Notes: a model not told the origin generated them from the sequence alone. 64,000 bases of DNA from Salvia splendens (GCF_004379255.2 NC_056032.1:30167322-30231321); one strand, 5' to 3'; positions 1 to 11,573 are shown, numbered from the stretch's first letter. Numbers and translations are program-made.

Positions 1-331
1 GAATGGAGAATGAAAATGTAGAAGAATTATGAAGAAACTGCCATGGGCATAGAAGCATCAACAAATAGAATTAAAGAAGAACGAGAATTTTCATTAATGA
101 CTATATTTTGAAAGAGTTAATTGCATAATACAAAGAAAAGCCTTATATATAGGCACAAAATACCATCCCCTAATCTAATTCCTAATTACTTCCCCCGACA
201 GCTATTATGAGTCTTGTTTATCATTTTAGTCTGTCTACCATTAGGAGTATGGTTAACTTTTTACTATAAATGGTGAGTAGAACTCACATTCCACTAACTT
301 ATCTCACTCACATTTTATTATAACACTAATA
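1..331. other. AT-rich intergenic stretch
   Basis: I see no gene. A TATATAAGG-like box in antisense lies near 143-153, followed on the minus strand by a pyrimidine-rich leader, which could be an LTR or promoter remnant, but nothing confirms it. From about 270 the sequence resembles the internal part of a Stowaway-like MITE (it recurs near 22080), into which the next MITE is inserted. Confidence 0.4.
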
Positions 332-510
332 CTCCCTTAATCTATTCTAAGTGGAGCATTTCTAATTTGGCACATAATTTTATGTAGCGTTGTTTTGTGA
401 GTAAAGAAGAAAGGAAAATAGTAGAGAAAGTGATGTTTCTATATTTAGAAATGTGTAAAATGAGATATCCCAAAAAGAAAAATGTGTCACTTAGAATGGG
501 ATGATGAGAG
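332..510. repeat. Stowaway-like MITE, 179 bp
   Basis: Inverted ends (CTCCCTTAATCTATTC on the left, complement of GAATGGGATGATGAGAG on the right) flanked by TA on both sides. A diverged relative lies at 22482-22680. The flanks look like the halves of another MITE, so this is probably nested. Confidence 0.65.
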
Positions 511-1022
511 TATATAAAAACGGGTCTCACATTCCACTATATTTTTTCATCCACTTTCATTTATATTTTTTAAAATTCGTGCCAAACTCAAATGAGACTC
601 CTAATATCGAACAAATGGAGTATATTTTTATTTTCGACTTCAATAACTCGTATCAAAACTGTATATCACATGTTGTTGGTGGATTTGATTGAAGATTTAC
701 TAGGGTTTTTTACAGATTGAGAAATTAAAATTTAGAAATGAGAAAAACATCTCTGTTGTTTCAAAAGAGTGTAAATAAGTTTGATTTCTTTTATATTTGG
801 AGCGTGGATATGTCAATATGGTGTTCACGTCGCACATCAACTCTAATTTCGAATTTTTTTTGTATTGCACTAGAAATCAAAATTGTTTTGTACTACTATT
901 ATAACTTTTTGTTGCAAATTACCCTTCCATCTGCGTATGAGTCCAGTTTCAATACGAGTTTCAAGAAATGTTAAGAAAAATGAGTGGGAAAAAGTCAGTG
1001 GAGTATATATCCTACTTATATA
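511..1022. other. Intergenic, no gene seen
   Basis: AT-rich. The first ~110 bases look like the right half of the MITE interrupted at 332-510. The short open frames at 501-692 and 738-974 have no codon bias or family resemblance. Confidence 0.45.
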
Positions 1023-1243
1023 CTCCCTCCGTCCCTAAAGAGTGAACATTTTGTTCGGCACGAGTTTTAATGCATAATTGAAAAAGTAAGAGAGATATAG
1101 GAAGAAAAAGTTTTTAAAGTATTGTTAGTGGAGAATGAGTCCCACCTCATTAGAGAGAAAAAAGTTTCTAAAATTAGAAAGTTTATATTTTTCAGAGACG
1201 GACTAAAAAGGAAATAGTTCATATTTTTCCGGTACGGAGGAAG
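1023..1243. repeat. Stowaway-like MITE, 221 bp
   Basis: Starts CTCCCTCCGTCCCTAAAGAG and ends in its diverged complement (GGTACGGAGGAAG), with TA duplicated on both sides. Same subfamily and almost the same length as 1308-1529. Confidence 0.8.
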
Positions 1244-1307
1244 TATTAATTTTAAATGATATGTGAGTGGAATGAGTTAGTGGAATGTGAAGCTTCTTTA
1301 CTATCTA

Positions 1308-1529
1308 CTCCCCCGTCCCTGAAGAGTATGCACTATTTCCTTTTTCGTTTTTCCCCAAAGAGTATGAACATTCCAATTTTGGAAACTCTCTTCGCTCTAA
1401 TGAGGTGAGACTCATTCTCCACTAACAATACTTAAAAAACTTTCTCTATCTATTTCGCTCTTACTTTACCAATAATGCATTAAAACCCGTGACGAACCCA
1501 AAGTTCATACTCTTTGGGGACAGAGAGAG
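1308..1529. repeat. Stowaway-like MITE, 222 bp
   Basis: Left end CTCCCCCGTCCCTGAAGAG, right end complementary (CTCTTTGGGGACAGAGAGAG), TA on both sides. The arms pair over much of their length, so a transcript would fold into a hairpin. Confidence 0.8.
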
Positions 1530-1612
1530 TATAATAATTATGAACCGAGACTCCTATTCGTTGACGGACCAAAATGGAAAAATGAGACTACTTTTTGTGG
1601 ATGGAGGGAGTA
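1530..1612. repeat. Half of a Stowaway-like MITE
   Basis: Only a right end (GTGGATGGAGGGAGTA) is recognisable; no matching left arm is adjacent. Confidence 0.45.
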
Positions 1613-1673
1613 GATTAAATAAATGCGAAACAACAACATTGTATTGCTCTATGTGGATGAGGGTTTGATAGTA

Positions 1674-1886
1674 CTCCATTCGTCCATCAAATATTGTTCA
1701 TATTTGTCATTTCAGCCAATCCATAAAATATTATCCATCTTGTTTTTTTTAAATTTTGGTAAGTGAACTTCACTTTTCACTAACTCATTACACCCACATT
1801 TTACTAACTTATTTAAATCTCTTTTTTCACGTTTTTTAAAATTCAGAATGAGTCAAATATGAACAACATTTGGTGGACGAAAGGAG
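1674..1886. repeat. Stowaway-like MITE, 213 bp
   Basis: Left CTCCATTCGTCCATCAAATA, right complement TTTGGTGGACGAAAGGAG, TA on both sides. Its right half (about 1752-1889) is followed by a diverged direct copy at about 1907-2043. Confidence 0.75.
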
Positions 1887-1906
1887 TAACAATTAAATAT
1901 TTTAGT

Positions 1907-2043
1907 TTTGGTAAATGGACTTTACTTTCCACTAACTCATTACACTCACATTTCATTATCTTAATCAACTTTCTTTTTTCATATATTTTTTAAAATTCAC
2001 GCTGAGTCAAATATGGACAATATTTGATGGATATAAGGAATAA
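1907..2043. repeat. Direct duplication of a MITE right half
   Basis: About 137 bp closely similar, in the same orientation, to 1752-1889 (shared TTCCACTAACTCATTACAC and TTTTTTAAAATTCA). It has a right end but no left end of its own, so it is a local duplication rather than a new insertion. Confidence 0.6.
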
Positions 2044-2204
2044 TAATTAAATTTTCCAATTAACCAGGCCAACTAACCAACACATAATACTCGTGTTTGC
2101 ATCGGCATAGGGTTAATTTGGTCAATTGAGTATACCGCTATTCTAATTAGTCTTGAATTAGAAAATAAACATGCTTATTGCAAATATTATTCCACTCCTT
2201 TCCA

Positions 2205-2283
2205 TCTCTCTCTAATCACCAATTCTCTGGATTTCCAATATTCATCTCTGCAGATTTTCTTCGCTCCTCCTTCTCCAATTAAG
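2205..2283 (+). other. Probable 5'-UTR exon of V-ATPase subunit D
   Basis: A pyrimidine-rich leader ends in AATTAAG before GTACTC, a plausible splice donor. The transcription start is not visible and the left edge is approximate. Plant V-ATPase D genes commonly carry an intron in the 5' UTR and an uninterrupted coding exon, which this layout matches. Confidence 0.55.
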
Positions 2284-3230
2284 GTACTCGCCAATCTCTG
2301 AATCATTCGATTCCCTTGTTGATCGAATCCATGTTTTTTCTTTGTACGCTGCTCGTGATTATTAGGTCTCAGATCCTTCGCTCTACTGTATTATTATCGC
2401 ATTCAATTTTGTTTCCGTAATTTGCTTTTACTGGATTCACGTTGGTGCTTTTGTGGCCGAGATTGTTGGAGAATCCCCGAGATATTTCGTTTTTTGCTGA
2501 TTTGATATACGTCGAGGGTTGTGCTTAAACTGATGGTGGATCTCAACTCGGTTTAGTCTGGAATCACTCGATTTTTACAGTTTGATTGTGTCTTATTAGA
2601 TGTAATTGATTGGTAGACGAATCGATTGGCCTTTTCTCTCTAAATTTGAATGCTGTAGAACTGGAGGAAAGGTCAATGTTATATTTTTTCAAATAGAGAT
2701 TGATAACAAAAATTACTGAGTGCTGTGTTGCAATCATATGTTATTTATGTTTTTCAATTTTACAGCATTAATGAATGATATTAATAACAGGTTTTCTGTG
2801 TTCAGTTCATTATAGTTCTCTTTGGATGTTTTGGATAATCCAGTTACACTTAGAGCTTCTAATCATAGGCTTCCTTCACTCCTTGGGAGATATTCAATTG
2901 CTTCATAGTCTTAACTTTAGTAGTTTTTCACACATGTGGAGAAACGAAACGAGCTAAGCATATGTACATTTATGAAGAATCATGAGTTAAATCGATTGAT
3001 TCGTCCAAGTGCCATTAATTAGGGTACTGCACAATGCTTCTATGAGCTAAAGAGTTGGATTGATGTTTCACGTGTCGGGAAAGAACAGGCAGTAATAAAA
3101 CAAGTGTTTATACATAGGTGCATCATTTTTTATAGTATTTCAAAGCTCTAAAGCTGTAATTGTGATCACCTGACGTGGCATGCTTCTTATTTGATGTTTA
3201 ATGCGTACTTCATTTGTATTTCTGTTTCAG
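2284..3230 (+). other. 5'-UTR intron of V-ATPase subunit D
   Basis: About 947 bp from GTACTC to TTCTGTTTCAG, T-rich like a plant intron. The acceptor lies 17 bases upstream of the ATG at 3248, so no coding sequence is split. The donor is the best visible candidate, not proven. Confidence 0.6.
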
Positions 3231-3247
3231 CTGTAAAAGTTGACAGG

Positions 3248-4030
3248 ATGTCCGGACAGACTCAGCGTTTGAATGTTGTTCCAACCGTGACCATGCTGGG
3301 AGTAATGAAAGCTCGGCTGATTGGGGCCACGAGAGGCCATGCATTGCTCAAGAAGAAGAGTGATGCTCTGACTGTTCAATTTCGGCAGATCCTCAAGAAA
3401 ATCGTTTCCACAAAGGAATCCATGGGGGATGTCATGAAAACTTCCTCCTTTGCCCTTACAGAAGCCAAATATGTTGCTGGTGATAACATCAAGCACTCTA
3501 TTCGCGAAAATGTGAAAACTGCATCGCTCAAGGTTAGATCACGTCAGGAAAACATTGCTGGTGTGAAACTTCCAAAATTTGAATACTTCACGGATGGAGA
3601 GATTAAGAATGACTTGACTGGTCTGGCGAGAGGAGGCCAACAGGTCCAAGCATGCCGCACAGCATATGTGAAATCTATTGAGCTGCTCGTCGAACTTGCT
3701 AGTCTCCAGACATCATTCTTGACCCTTGATGAGGCAATCAAGACCACAAACCGCAGGGTCAATGCGCTGGAGAATGTCGTGAAGCCACGCATAGAAAACA
3801 CAATAAGTTACATCAAAGGAGAGTTGGACGAACTGGAAAGGGAGGATTTCTTTAGGCTGAAAAAGATTCAAGGTTACAAGAGGAGAGAGGTTGAAAAGCA
3901 GCGTGAGTCTGCCAAGGCGTATGCTGAGGAGAAGGCTGCTGAAGAAATGTCGTTGCAGAAAGGTATCTCTTTCGTTTCTGCCCAAGACCTGCTACCCCAG
4001 TCCAACAATGATGAGGACATAATCTTTTAA
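3248..4030 (+). CDS. VHA-D: V-type proton ATPase subunit D
   Basis: Subunit D is part of the central rotor stalk of the V1 sector. It couples ATP hydrolysis in the A3B3 head to rotation of the membrane ring and so to acidification of the vacuole, Golgi and endosomes. The 260-residue product begins MSGQTQRLNVVPTVTMLG and carries the family signature through LKKKSDALTVQFRQILKKIV. Long amphipathic helices at roughly residues 10-75 and 130-215 would form the antiparallel coiled coil of the stalk, and the C-terminus is acidic (NNDEDIIF). Length matches the plant family. I chose the ATG at 3248 because the open frame 19 codons further upstream lies before the splice acceptor at 3230 and begins with TTG. 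No frameshift or missing block is visible, so the gene looks functional. It converges on the dead SIEL locus. Confidence 0.97.
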   Translation: MSGQTQRLNVVPTVTMLGVMKARLIGATRGHALLKKKSDALTVQFRQILKKIVSTKESMGDVMKTSSFALTEAKYVAGDNIKHSIRENVKTASLKVRSRQENIAGVKLPKFEYFTDGEIKNDLTGLARGGQQVQACRTAYVKSIELLVELASLQTSFLTLDEAIKTTNRRVNALENVVKPRIENTISYIKGELDELEREDFFRLKKIQGYKRREVEKQRESAKAYAEEKAAEEMSLQKGISFVSAQDLLPQSNNDEDIIF

Positions 4031-4658
4031 AATGCTTTTTAGTTTGATTTTGTTCAATTATGTTGTGATCTTGCATATTACTTATTATTTGGCGAAGAGG
4101 TTATTTTTCCGAATAAGAGCCTTGAGTATGCTTTGTATTTATTCGTCAACCTGTTGACAATGTCGACTTTTGTTGGCAAGAACATCTGCTCATCTATCTT
4201 TGCTCAACTGTTTCTTTTGATAGCTTGATGATGCAAGTGAATAATCTATTCATCTATAGATTATAAAGTTGTTAAAGTTTTTATATAATCTTTTTTTTTT
4301 CTGCGTATGTCATGTTCAATAGTTGATAGTTTAGTAACGAGGCATCGTTAGGTCACGAAATGAAATGTGTATATTGTCTCTAAAGTTTTTCCAAATACAA
4401 TTTACAGAATAAGCTAATATGCAATAACAACTCTACTGCTTGGTAAATGCAAGTACAAAATTTATGACCACACCATGGTCTCGAACTTTAGACCTTTGGC
4501 CTCGAATAATCACTCTGCCACTGGGTCAACACACATTGTACAATGCATCAACGAGTGAGTACAGACGTAAATACGATTTTTTTCATAAAACCAATGGCTA
4601 TCACCTAGTGGCCAACCATAGACTAAGCAAGTGCCCCCGGGCAACAAGAGAACATCCA
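4031..4658. other. Region between convergent loci
   Basis: Holds the 3' UTR of the V-ATPase gene (AATAAGAG at about 4112 is a possible poly(A) signal) and the 3' flank of the SIEL relic. The open frame at 4440-4898 is antisense to the SIEL last exon and is not a gene. Confidence 0.5.
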
Positions 4659-5552
4659 TCATCTAACAACCATGGAAAGATGAACTTCTCCGTCTCTGGA
4701 CTGGTAGATGAGCTTGTGTTTTGGTCCGTTGTAGCGCTTCAAGTTTCGGTTCTCGGACGAGCTTTCCATGGCGATAGAAACCTTAATACTAAGTGTTTCA
4801 CTCTGGGTGTCCTAAAGAAGGGAGCAACGAATTTGAATTTCCTTCTCTCATCGGATCCTCCAAACTCATTCAAATCAAGAAAGACAAAACTGAGTTGATC
4901 TTTCACCAACAGAAATTGCAAGCCACAATTTGATTTCACTAGAAATGTTGTGTAATGTGATCTCAAACGGAATACCAACAGGTAAACCTGGAATAAAAGG
5001 GAGAGGTTTCCGGAAATCGTTGCCGCAAACATCCACCTCCGCATCAAGGTGCTTCAGCTCTCCAGAAGTGAGAAAAGGTTCAAGTGAATTCAGAAGCAAG
5101 TCTGGCATGTCCACGGCTTTGTCGTCTGAGTTACCAATTTCACGTGATACATTTTGGAGGTCAGTTACAAACCGTGAAATTTCAACCGAACCTTCTTTAT
5201 GAAGATATTCAATGCTACAAAGCACAAAATCCAGTTTCCTCATATATTCCTCAAAATAGCAGGCATCTCCGCAAGCCAGTCTAATTGCATAGGTCACAAG
5301 CATTAGCTCTAGGATATGTAATTCTTCGTTTCTGGTCATTCCAACGTACCTGTAAACCATTTCTGTGACTCTCCTTTCCATTTTACTCAACAGGTACTCC
5401 AAAGCTCCCATCCCTTTCAACTGGAGATTTGTCTTAGATAAAGAATATGCCCAAGCATTTTTATTGTGTGTATGCAGTTCATAGCAAAAGCTATGACACC
5501 TGAAGGTGGGTGTGAGTCGCGAGCGAAAAGCCTAGTCTCCTCTTTCCAACTC
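4659..5552 (-). pseudogene. SIEL: SIEL last exon, three frameshifts
   Basis: Opens SWKEETRLFARDSHPPSG in phase with the previous exon. The frame is lost near 5435 and the homology continues in another frame as LQLKGMGALEYLLSKMERR, through LPFIPGLPVGIPFEITLHN to ERSTQF. An extra T in a T run near 4890 shifts the frame again; VFLDLNEFGG and KFKFVAPFFRTPRVKHLVLR follow, then a missing base near 4775 shifts it back to a tail ending HLSMVVR and TGA at 4659-4661. LPF-PGLPVGIP and FVAPFYRTP-like motifs are hallmarks of the SIEL C-terminus. Confidence 0.8.
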
Positions 5553-5896
5553 CTGCACATCCGAACCAGTATAAATATTACTGTTCACACATAAAGGATA
5601 ACATTACTTGAGAACCAAAGGATGCAGATTCATGATAAATGAAAGCAGAACAGAAATTATAAAATGTTTTAAAAGAAACGGACAAACATATGAGCCAACG
5701 TGTTTAGGAGAGAACATGCTGAAGAAGAGAGATTCTGTAAGAGAAAAATCTTTTGACTGGCTAATCCTTACTGATAGGCCTCAGCACCATAAGAATGACT
5801 AAATATAAAAAAAACAAAAGCACTTTTCTCAAGCTTGTGAGCCTGTACGACTAAAAACAGAATGTAAATTTCAGCTTTAAGTGCAATAGTAATTAC

Positions 5897-6009
5897 CTCA
5901 ATGTTCGAGATACTTCATTCATAATCATGCATCCAAGTTGAATCAGTGGCCACAAATCAACAATTTTTTGGAAGATAATTTTCACGCAGCTCATAGATTT
6001 AACATGTGA
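5897..6009 (-). pseudogene. SIEL: SIEL exon with WPLIQLGC motif
   Basis: Reads KIIFQKIVDLWPLIQLGC, then NEVSRTLR across the splice, matching the region of SIEL-family proteins around WPLIQ-GC. It joins in phase to the last exon at 5552. The acceptor (after CTTGAG at 6010) is weak and the 5' edge approximate. Confidence 0.65.
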
Positions 6010-6345
6010 CTCAAGGGGAGTATTTTAGTGGTGAGACAACCAGAGCATGAAGATAACTGAAGATGTTTCCGGATGTTTTTGTAAGATGTGATGCAGTGGT
6101 CTTAAATTTAATGCCTGGTTTCCAACTATTGAATATCAACATACTTTTTCAATGACCAACATAGAATTCCCCTCATCTTCTGTTTATGAAGAATGAAAAT
6201 GCAAAGTACTGATGTAAATTTAGGAACAAAAAAGTAAAATCATTTGTCGTATAGCAACTACTCAGCTTGGTCCACGCAAGAGTGTGATCACAAAGTCAGA
6301 ATATGGAAGTATTCACAGTTTAAAATAACAACAAACTTTGAAAAC

Positions 6346-9300
6346 TGTCACCACCACATTTTGCTAAGGATAGCGAAAGCGGGTAATCTGCGACTAATAA
6401 GAGGGATTAAAGAAACGGGGAAGGAAAAGGGGTAGAACTCAAGCAACTTGCCGAAAAGGCCAAATCGATTGATACCATAAAATAGAAGCCAAGTAATCAA
6501 TTACATGGTCTCAGAAATAGAATAATCATCTCATCAACTAAATCAGAGCTCGATGATGAGACTTTGAAATTCTCATTTAACAAAAGTACAGCGGAATAAG
6601 TCCTTACTAAACGACTTCTTGTATGAAGACACGAATCGTCGAAAGATCCATTTGATTAATTAATAACATCGACTCCGATCAATACTCCTTCCTCTTGACG
6701 TTCAACCTACACATTTAGAAATACATGCAAGACTGAGTACATGAGTACTCAGTAGACACGTGCCGAAAAGCAAATCATACATTATATAGTTGTCATCCAT
6801 CAACAGTAACACACGGGGTTTTTTTTTTAAAAAGGCCCGAGCTTACTAAATTCTTTGGTGATCTTAAAAGTTCGTCTGCTGACTAAGTTCTTCAACTTCA
6901 TACCATATTTGTAAGTTGTGTACCGAGAAGGTGGCCACCTTCACGGACACCATAGCCGGCCAACCCTCTTGGATGGCTCACGACCCTTGTGCACAAAATT
7001 GCGAATAGGATTTGCGGTCCTATTGGGAACCGAATTCGTTAACATGTTTTGGCATCGCCAAAACCCTCAAGCATATAGTCCAACAGATAGCCTCAACAAT
7101 AAACATTTTATGACATGACAACAACTTGAAAATAATCACAGCTCCATTTTGAGAAAATATATTTCATAATTTCACAAGTATTTGCTTTATATCCACAATA
7201 ATGTGCTGGATATTAAAAGAAAGCTCACCTGGTATGTGTATCTCCAAAACTACTCTCGTCTGGCCTCACTTGCCCTTGAATAATTTATCCTTTGAAAATA
7301 AATAGCGTAGCACGCTAATTAGTACATGAACTATTTTTTCTGAGAAAAGAATGCATGCATCCTAAAGGATAGCACCTATATCTTAGTCTCGGCTTATAGG
7401 ATTTTTCTTAATCCTACCTTGAAGAAATTCGCTTTATTAACTTAGTATTCGCTTTATTAACTTCGGAGAAATTCTAATTTCTTGAAACAACAACTTGGGC
7501 ACTTATTTAATAAAATATGGATTCTTGGAAAATCCATTTTAAATCCTTTTCTTCGGATTTTTCCTAAGGCTGCCCATGGCTCCAACTCGATTCTTAATTA
7601 AATTCCAACCTAACATAATAAATCTCGGCCCAAATTCTTAACTTATTAAATGGCACAACTGCCAACTAAAAGAATAATTCATGGCCTTATGAAAAGATGG
7701 GGGTCGGCCCAAACTATTAATTTGTAGACCATCTAAATTAGTTAAACAAGACAGCCCACTCACCATTATTTTCCTTTTATTAATCAACTTGGCCCAAAAA
7801 TAATTAAAGTGGCCCAATGATACTCAATTGAGGACACCCACTTAATTTCCCTCCTCCATCGGCATTTCTTCCCCAATTCACTTTGATTCCCAATTTGGAA
7901 TGCATTGCCTAAAAGAAGAAGGAACAGCGTCTTCTTCTCTCTTCTCACCTTTCTCCGTCGCCGACCAGAATCGCTGGAGTTCTAGCCGTCCCTCATCTCT
8001 CTTCTCTATTTCTTCCTCCTTGGGTTGCTACCCCAAACGAGAGCCTTATATTTAAGAAGATTGAGAGGCGGTGCCTCTCCTCCTCCTCGGTTGAGTTCGC
8101 CGTCTGCATCTCGGCGACTAGCGCCGCGGCTGCATGCTCAGCTTGCCGCCAATCGCCTCCCTCTGGACTTGCTCAGCCGTGAGCGGCCCTCCGTCGGAGT
8201 CACTGCGTTGGTGCTTTACGGGGTCCGCACGGTGGTCATCGAGGCTCCGTTATTACTGTCGGATAGCCTTTCGACCTAAGCTAAGTCCTTCTCACCTAAC
8301 CCCTTTAATTATTCTGTGGATTTTGGAGTTCTCGATTGATTATTGATTCGAAACTTGGGTGTTCTTAATGTTCTAAAATGTGATGCTACTGCATATTCGT
8401 TAAGCAAGTTGATTGTGGTTCTGGGACATAACTGCCTATTGTTGCCCCTCTAAGTTCCATCTCTATGGTTGATATGATCTTGGCTCTATAGCCTGCTCTT
8501 ATATGATGCAAGAGGGACTTGTGGAATTACCTCGCTTGGTAACTTTTCTCGGTTGTGGGCTGTTCCTCTTGCCGTTGCTGCCACTTGCTCCTCTTCCTCC
8601 CCTCTCGCTTCCCTCCTTGTGGTGTGTGAAACTTGGGTCTCAAAAAGTGGGGAGGGGAACAAAGGCTGTGGTCTCTTATATAGCTCAACTATTTGGCATT
8701 TTGTGCCTGAAACTTTGGAGATTCTGCTTCCTCCTTTTGAGTTTGGTGATTGTGCTCTTTATACCAATTTGGTGAATGTTTGGGCTGATCTCTCTTGTTG
8801 GCTGTTTCCTCAGCCTTGGACGATGGGGAAAAGAGGATTTGGTTTGTCCATTTGGAGCTTTACCTAGTGAGCTTGTCTCACTGTGACCATTTGTTTGTTT
8901 TCCTTCTTTTGTGAAACTTGGGAAGGTGGCAAAAGGGCTGATCTCAGGCCCTACCCTATTTCGCCTACTAATCTCCTTTCTTATTTGGGCTTGTGCCTCC
9001 TTTCCTTGTGAGTCATATTTTGATACCCTTATTTGGTGTTAATTTTGTATGTACTATGGCTACATATTTGGAGTATTGTGGAGGTGGAAATCGAGAGAAA
9101 AGAAAGGGTGGAATCTTGCTCACATCATCCTCCATGCCTACTTCCTAAAGTAGCAACTTTCATCACCTTGGTTCTTGTTTCTTGTGGGGAATTGCTTGTA
9201 AACGTGCATAGTTGTAAGTATAGCTTAGGGTGAGTTGTCCCCTTTCACTCACATTTTCCAACTTGTATAGTATGTATTGTATCTTAATACACACAAGTAT

Positions 9301-9512
9301 ATCCCACATTTCTTAATAAAAGTATTTCCCTCATTTTTCCTTGCAATAGTAATTTCTTGCACTTTAATTTTCTTCCAACGAAAATACTTAGGTTATTCCA
9401 AAGTCAAGATTACACGAGGATTTCAGGATTACACGTCTCCTAAAAGAAATTAAATTACACTACTAAATCCGATTTATCTCGAAAGAAGGGAACAAAATTC
9501 CGGGGCGTCACA
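6346..9512 (-). mobile_element. Solo LTR, Tekay/Del-type chromovirus, 3167 bp
   Basis: Begins (plus) TGTCACCACC and ends GGGGCGTCACA, i.e. TG...CA, flanked by the perfect 5-bp duplication AAAAC (6341-6345 and 9513-9517). No internal coding sequence is present, so it is a solo LTR left by LTR-LTR recombination. In the minus orientation it carries the core shared by the other Tekay-type LTRs here: TTTTCGGCA, an ACTGAGTAC/GTACTCAGT stem-loop (6732-6753) and a TGTGTAGGTTGAA version of the downstream motif. A GC-rich exon-like block lies at about 7920-8280. It sits in a SIEL intron. Confidence 0.85.
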
Positions 9513-9525
9513 AAAACAATCTAAC

Positions 9526-9666
9526 CTGTGGATAGAGTTCCAAGTTCTTTATAAGATCCTCAATGCAAGATCGAAACATTGACAACTTCTGTAACTTCAT
9601 AAACTGGAGAGCCTTCCTCATTGCAGACCTTATCAAGGCATCATTATCAATTAAAATACTAAAGAA
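9526..9666 (-). pseudogene. SIEL: SIEL exon, helical repeat
   Basis: Forty-seven codons, phase 0, acceptor TTGCAG and donor GTTAGA. Reads FFSILIDNDALIRSAMRK and ends FRSCIEDLIKNLELYPQ. A solo LTR begins only a few bases into the following intron (target duplication 9513-9517), which may impair splicing. Confidence 0.8.
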
Positions 9667-10004
9667 CTGCAATGAACAAACCGATTAATGTGCCAATAAA
9701 TCCATCAGACAACATATTTCAACTTGACTACTGTAGATATAAAGAGTGAAGAAGAGATGGTAAAGGATAAGGGAAACCGCAATGAGTTTTTGAAATATTC
9801 ACAGTATAAGTAGGCCTATGTAATGGTTGTAAACAGCATTAGGGTTGCAACCCATATACAAACTTCATATTGAACATATTGGTTGAGTTTCCATGCAAGA
9901 TTCCAGTCTCCTGAAGTTAATTGATATACAAACTTCATATCGAACATATTGGTTGAGTTTCCATTTGACAACACTGTGTATTGTAAGTCAGGTCAAGAAT
10001 TTAC

Positions 10005-10196
10005 CATGTCCAGGTGATACTCTGCTACTTTTAGATGGCCGTGGCTAGCCATGTGATGCAGAGTCTCCAAAGCTTGTAAGCGTACCACCACTGAGGCATC
10101 ACTCAGTATACACACCAATATGTCTACAGTCCCACAAGCAAATTCAGCAGATGGGACCATCAGAGTTTGCAGAGCACGGCAAGCAGATCTTCTGAC
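10005..10196 (-). pseudogene. SIEL: SIEL ARM-repeat exon
   Basis: Sixty-four codons, phase 0, ending at a GTAAAT donor. Reads VRRSACRALQTLMVPSAEF and later SDASVVVRLQALETLHHMA, a HEAT-type repeat. Intact in itself. Confidence 0.85.
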
Positions 10197-10338
10197 CTTA
10201 AGTAACAATAGAAGATGAAATAGAGAAACAACCATGAACTATCCTTCAAAAAGTTATACATCAAAGATAATGGAACTTCAAAAAGGCAATCAGAATGGGT
10301 GGCATCTACAACCAATGGTGAAAGCAACAATACAGTAC

Positions 10339-10572
10339 CTGAAAAAAATCATCCCCCAATCCATGAAGAAAAGCAAATGCAGCAGCAGTTGCTGGAATAT
10401 TAGATAATTTCTCAGTGCACTGGCCTGGGTAAATTTTTTCTTTGGTTGACAGCAACGGTTTCTTTGATGAGGTTTGAAGCAAGATATTCTCTGAAACAGT
10501 TGGAACCTTTCCAAGTGCATCAAAAGCAGCAACCCTTATCTCAACATCCATGCCCCTTACCATCAAGCAAAG
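10339..10572 (-). pseudogene. SIEL: SIEL ARM-repeat exon
   Basis: Seventy-eight codons, phase 0, acceptor CTTCCAG and donor GTACTG. Encodes LCLMVRGMDVEIRVAAFDAL, then GKVPTVSENILLQTSSKK, an ARM/HEAT helix pair typical of SIEL. Intact in itself. Confidence 0.85.
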
Positions 10573-11017
10573 CTGGAAGTGCATAAGCAACAAGAAATAC
10601 CAGACTAAGAAAAGTAATATAACAGTGACTATGTAAACAACATAACTTAACCAAAACCTGTAGAAAATAAGCTCTTTCTAGCATGAAAGTCCTTCAAAAT
10701 CTTGACATTACAGACATCAGATGTTCATGAATTGGTGCGGCTCCAATTAGATTATGAACATTGAAAAATAAAGAGATTGTAATAGTTGGAGTTAATACAA
10801 AGTACAAACTAGTTAACGTATTAGTATTTCCTAAGATATCTAAAACCAGTTATAAAGGAATGCCTCTATAAGCACAATCCAAGCAGTGGAATGGTTCGTC
10901 ATGTGCTATTATGTATGGCTAGGACGGTTTTAACTCTACTGACCATAGTGTGTACATGCGGAACCATTACATAGCATGAAAAATCTGCGAATTAGAGAAG
11001 AGAGGAACATATCAAAC

Positions 11018-11098
11018 CTGTAAAAATAAGGCATCAGACCAATCTCTTTTATATTCATCTGGATTTCATGCAACATTCAACTGCCCCCATTCACTGAC
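11018..11098 (-). pseudogene. SIEL: SIEL 27-codon exon with in-frame stop
   Basis: An 81-nt, phase-0 exon reading VSEWGQLNVA, stop, NPDEYKRDWSDALFLQ. The stop is TGA at 11066-11068, where the family usually has a serine, so a one-base change from TCA is likely. The exon is too short for ordinary ORF calling. It joins cleanly to the next exon (LCLMVRGMDVEIRVAAFDALG). Confidence 0.8.
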
Positions 11099-11307
11099 CT
11101 GGAACCCAAGGGTGCACGATATATTAAACGTAAGTAAAGATCATCTAAACAAAAGTATGATCAACAATAAACAAATGCAAAGAAAACAAACAATTCCAAT
11201 AGTAAAGACAGAAATTCAAAATGAAAGACCAGCATATTTGAATTGAAAAAAGAACGGTCTGCCATTGAACGATTTCAACTAAATCTAAGCAGAATTAAAC
11301 ACAATAC

Positions 11308-11568
11308 CGCGCTCACAGCCGCCCGTCGCACTGAGATGTCTGCATCAAACAGAAGCTCTGCGGGGCGAAAGTAGCAACCTCCAACCAAACTCCGATCCTC
11401 CACCACAACACCATCATTCAAAACCATCACCAGCCCATCCAAAGCAGCTTCCCTTATATACGGATACGGATCCATAGTAAACCATAGGAGAATCGCCTCA
11501 CGCGAAATATACTCACATTTCTCAGCAGCCATTTCCTAATTTTCCCGCACTCATAGAAACAGAGGGTG
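11308..11568 (-). pseudogene. SIEL: SIEL exon 1, 3' part, with frameshift
   Basis: The exon-1 frame continues as FLTLCFYECGKIRKWLLRN, a SIEL-like stretch, then the homology jumps to another frame (EYISREAILLWFTM, then DPYPYIREAALDGL and VVEDRSLVGGCYFRPAELL). The shift is -1 (or +2) and lies near 11515. The exon ends at a GTATTG donor at 11307, phase 0. An ATG in the second frame (11532) could only start a truncated protein. Confidence 0.8.
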
Positions 11569-11573
11569 AGAAA

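Noticed and set aside
4440..4898. Plus-strand frame of 152 codons
   Set aside because: Antisense to the SIEL last exon, which has clear family motifs on the minus strand.
8025..8867. Overlapping plus-strand frames near 8.0-8.9 kb
   Set aside because: Inside the solo LTR; low-complexity Leu/Ser/Pro content, several overlapping frames, no family match.
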